Shown piece after piece: positions 63,553-64,000 of a DNA stretch of 64,000 nucleotides. The stretch covers positions 1-64,000 of the forward strand of contig JAPLKA010000055.1 in NCBI GenBank assembly GCA_026388315.1. Reading direction: 5' to 3'. Made by a program: the position numbers and the translations under genes. The stretch is from Pseudomonadota bacterium. Its GTDB lineage: Bacteria; Desulfobacterota; Syntrophorhabdia; Syntrophorhabdales; Syntrophorhabdaceae. Every line of letters begins with the position of its first letter. Positions within the stretch are counted from its first letter, which is position 1. The notes beneath the pieces are model-generated. The model had not been told where the DNA came from. It did not search any database and saw only the letters and a program-made list of their open reading frames with translations.

Positions 63553-63668
63553 AAAAACTGTAATTCGTAATTCGTGATTCGTGATTGGTAATACGTAACT
63601 CGTAATGTCCTGCCTTTGGCAGGATTAAGGCTTACGTAATTGGTTTTTTCTACTATTCACTATTCACG
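63553..63668. repeat. Degenerate word tract (GTAATTCGTGATTCGTGATT type)
   Basis: Upstream of the FxLYD-like gene, AATTCGTAATTCGTGATTCG and following units repeat with period 7-8 and many mismatches. A CCTGCCTTTGGCAGGATTAA hairpin and a TACTATTCACTATTCAC tract follow. No gene is present. Confidence 0.65.
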
Positions 63669-63740
63669 GCTTTTAGTATACCAAACATTTTACTGTCGTT
63701 GACATGTAAAATGTTTTTCTATAAAGTAATGTAAACTGTT

Positions 63741-64000
63741 ATGCTCAAAATTGGCGTCATCTCTGATACTCACCTTGATAGAGTCTCTGATGAGTTTAAG
63801 AACATCATGGAAAGGGTTTTTCACGATGTTGATATGATAATCCATTCAGGGGATATGACAAGCCGAGCGGTCTACGACTATCTTTCGAATTGGCGCCTGG
63901 GGGCCGTAAGAGGAAATATGGATGATTTTGATTTATGGGATATCCTCCCTGAAAAAAGAGTGGAAGAGATAGGCGGGAAGAGGATAGGGATTATACACGG
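63741..64000 (+). CDS. YfcE/MJ0936-family metallophosphoesterase, cut by window end
   Basis: The first 86 codons of a metallophosphoesterase. SDTHLD (about 7-12), IIHSGDMT and GNMDDFD carry metal-binding Asp, His and Asn residues, and IGIIHG is the start of the next His motif. The end of the gene lies beyond the window. It probably hydrolyses phosphodiesters in the cytoplasm. ATG 63741 is the first good start. Confidence 0.85.
   Translation, partial: MLKIGVISDTHLDRVSDEFKNIMERVFHDVDMIIHSGDMTSRAVYDYLSNWRLGAVRGNMDDFDLWDILPEKRVEEIGGKRIGIIH

Overview
The window reads as a chromosomal segment of a Gram-negative anaerobe, most likely a deltaproteobacterial (Desulfobacterota, Syntrophorhabdus-like) lineage. 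This is an inference from gene content and was not tested by any search. Supporting content is an outer-membrane lipoprotein with BamD and LptA domains, a membrane pyrophosphatase, a selenocysteine-containing SelD, an AmrS-type radical SAM protein, a citramalate synthase and many cyclic-nucleotide signalling proteins. No plasmid or phage replication gene is visible, and most of the window is ordinary housekeeping DNA.

Layout. 1-2.75 kb is an accessory patch: the first codons of a possible IS110/IS1111-type transposase, three attC-like imperfect palindromes and one good integron attC site (2664-2738), with a DUF4160/DUF2442 pair, a MITE-like element and an HD-GYP gene lying between them. No integrase is present. 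2.9-14 kb carries an AlkD-like repair protein, a YchF-like GTPase, a GAF/adenylate cyclase beside a cyclic-nucleotide-binding/CBS/DUF294 protein, membrane pyrophosphatase and a fumarate-reductase-like flavoprotein. 14.06-15.12 kb is a gene-poor, repeat-rich gap with one isolated type I-E-like CRISPR repeat inside a 16-bp perfect inverted repeat. 15.1-27 kb has a HATPase-GNAT fusion next to an OSBS/N-succinylamino-acid racemase, then MFS, AmrS, Lon, an M18 aminopeptidase, a small XRE protein and a diguanylate cyclase.

27-41.4 kb is housekeeping: tmRNA-smpB, argC, rpsI-rplM (minus), then a long plus-strand run of ftsH-folP-cdaA-ybbR-pdxJ-acpS-nnr-tsaE-lysC-cimA, a stand-alone LeuA regulatory domain, an FmdB-like protein and a 51-residue protein. 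41.4-48.5 kb is the minus-strand run mnmG-(QueG-like)-carA-carB, with a repeat element inserted in frame in carA. 48.5-53 kb is looser, with toxin and metallo-beta-lactamase-fold remnants and a PAS sensor. 53-64 kb has a coiled-coil protein, selD, DUF3553, tadA ending inside a tRNA-Ser, a transglycosylase, a copper ATPase, thioredoxin, a thioesterase, a BamD-LptA fusion, rsmG and a phosphoesterase cut by the window end.

The most unusual features are: (1) intergenic gaps filled with short degenerate tandem 'word' repeats, a different word in each gap, found at a dozen or more places; (2) a dispersed palindrome with core GGGTACCCGCTTGCGGGT, one copy of which is translated inside CarA; (3) the BamD-LptA fusion; (4) the Sec-encoding UGA of selD, which makes a naive gene call start too late; (5) the attC-bearing left edge. 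Signalling is dense: cAMP (cyclase and cNMP-binding protein), c-di-GMP (GGDEF, HD-GYP, possible MshEN-like domain) and c-di-AMP (CdaA) proteins all occur.
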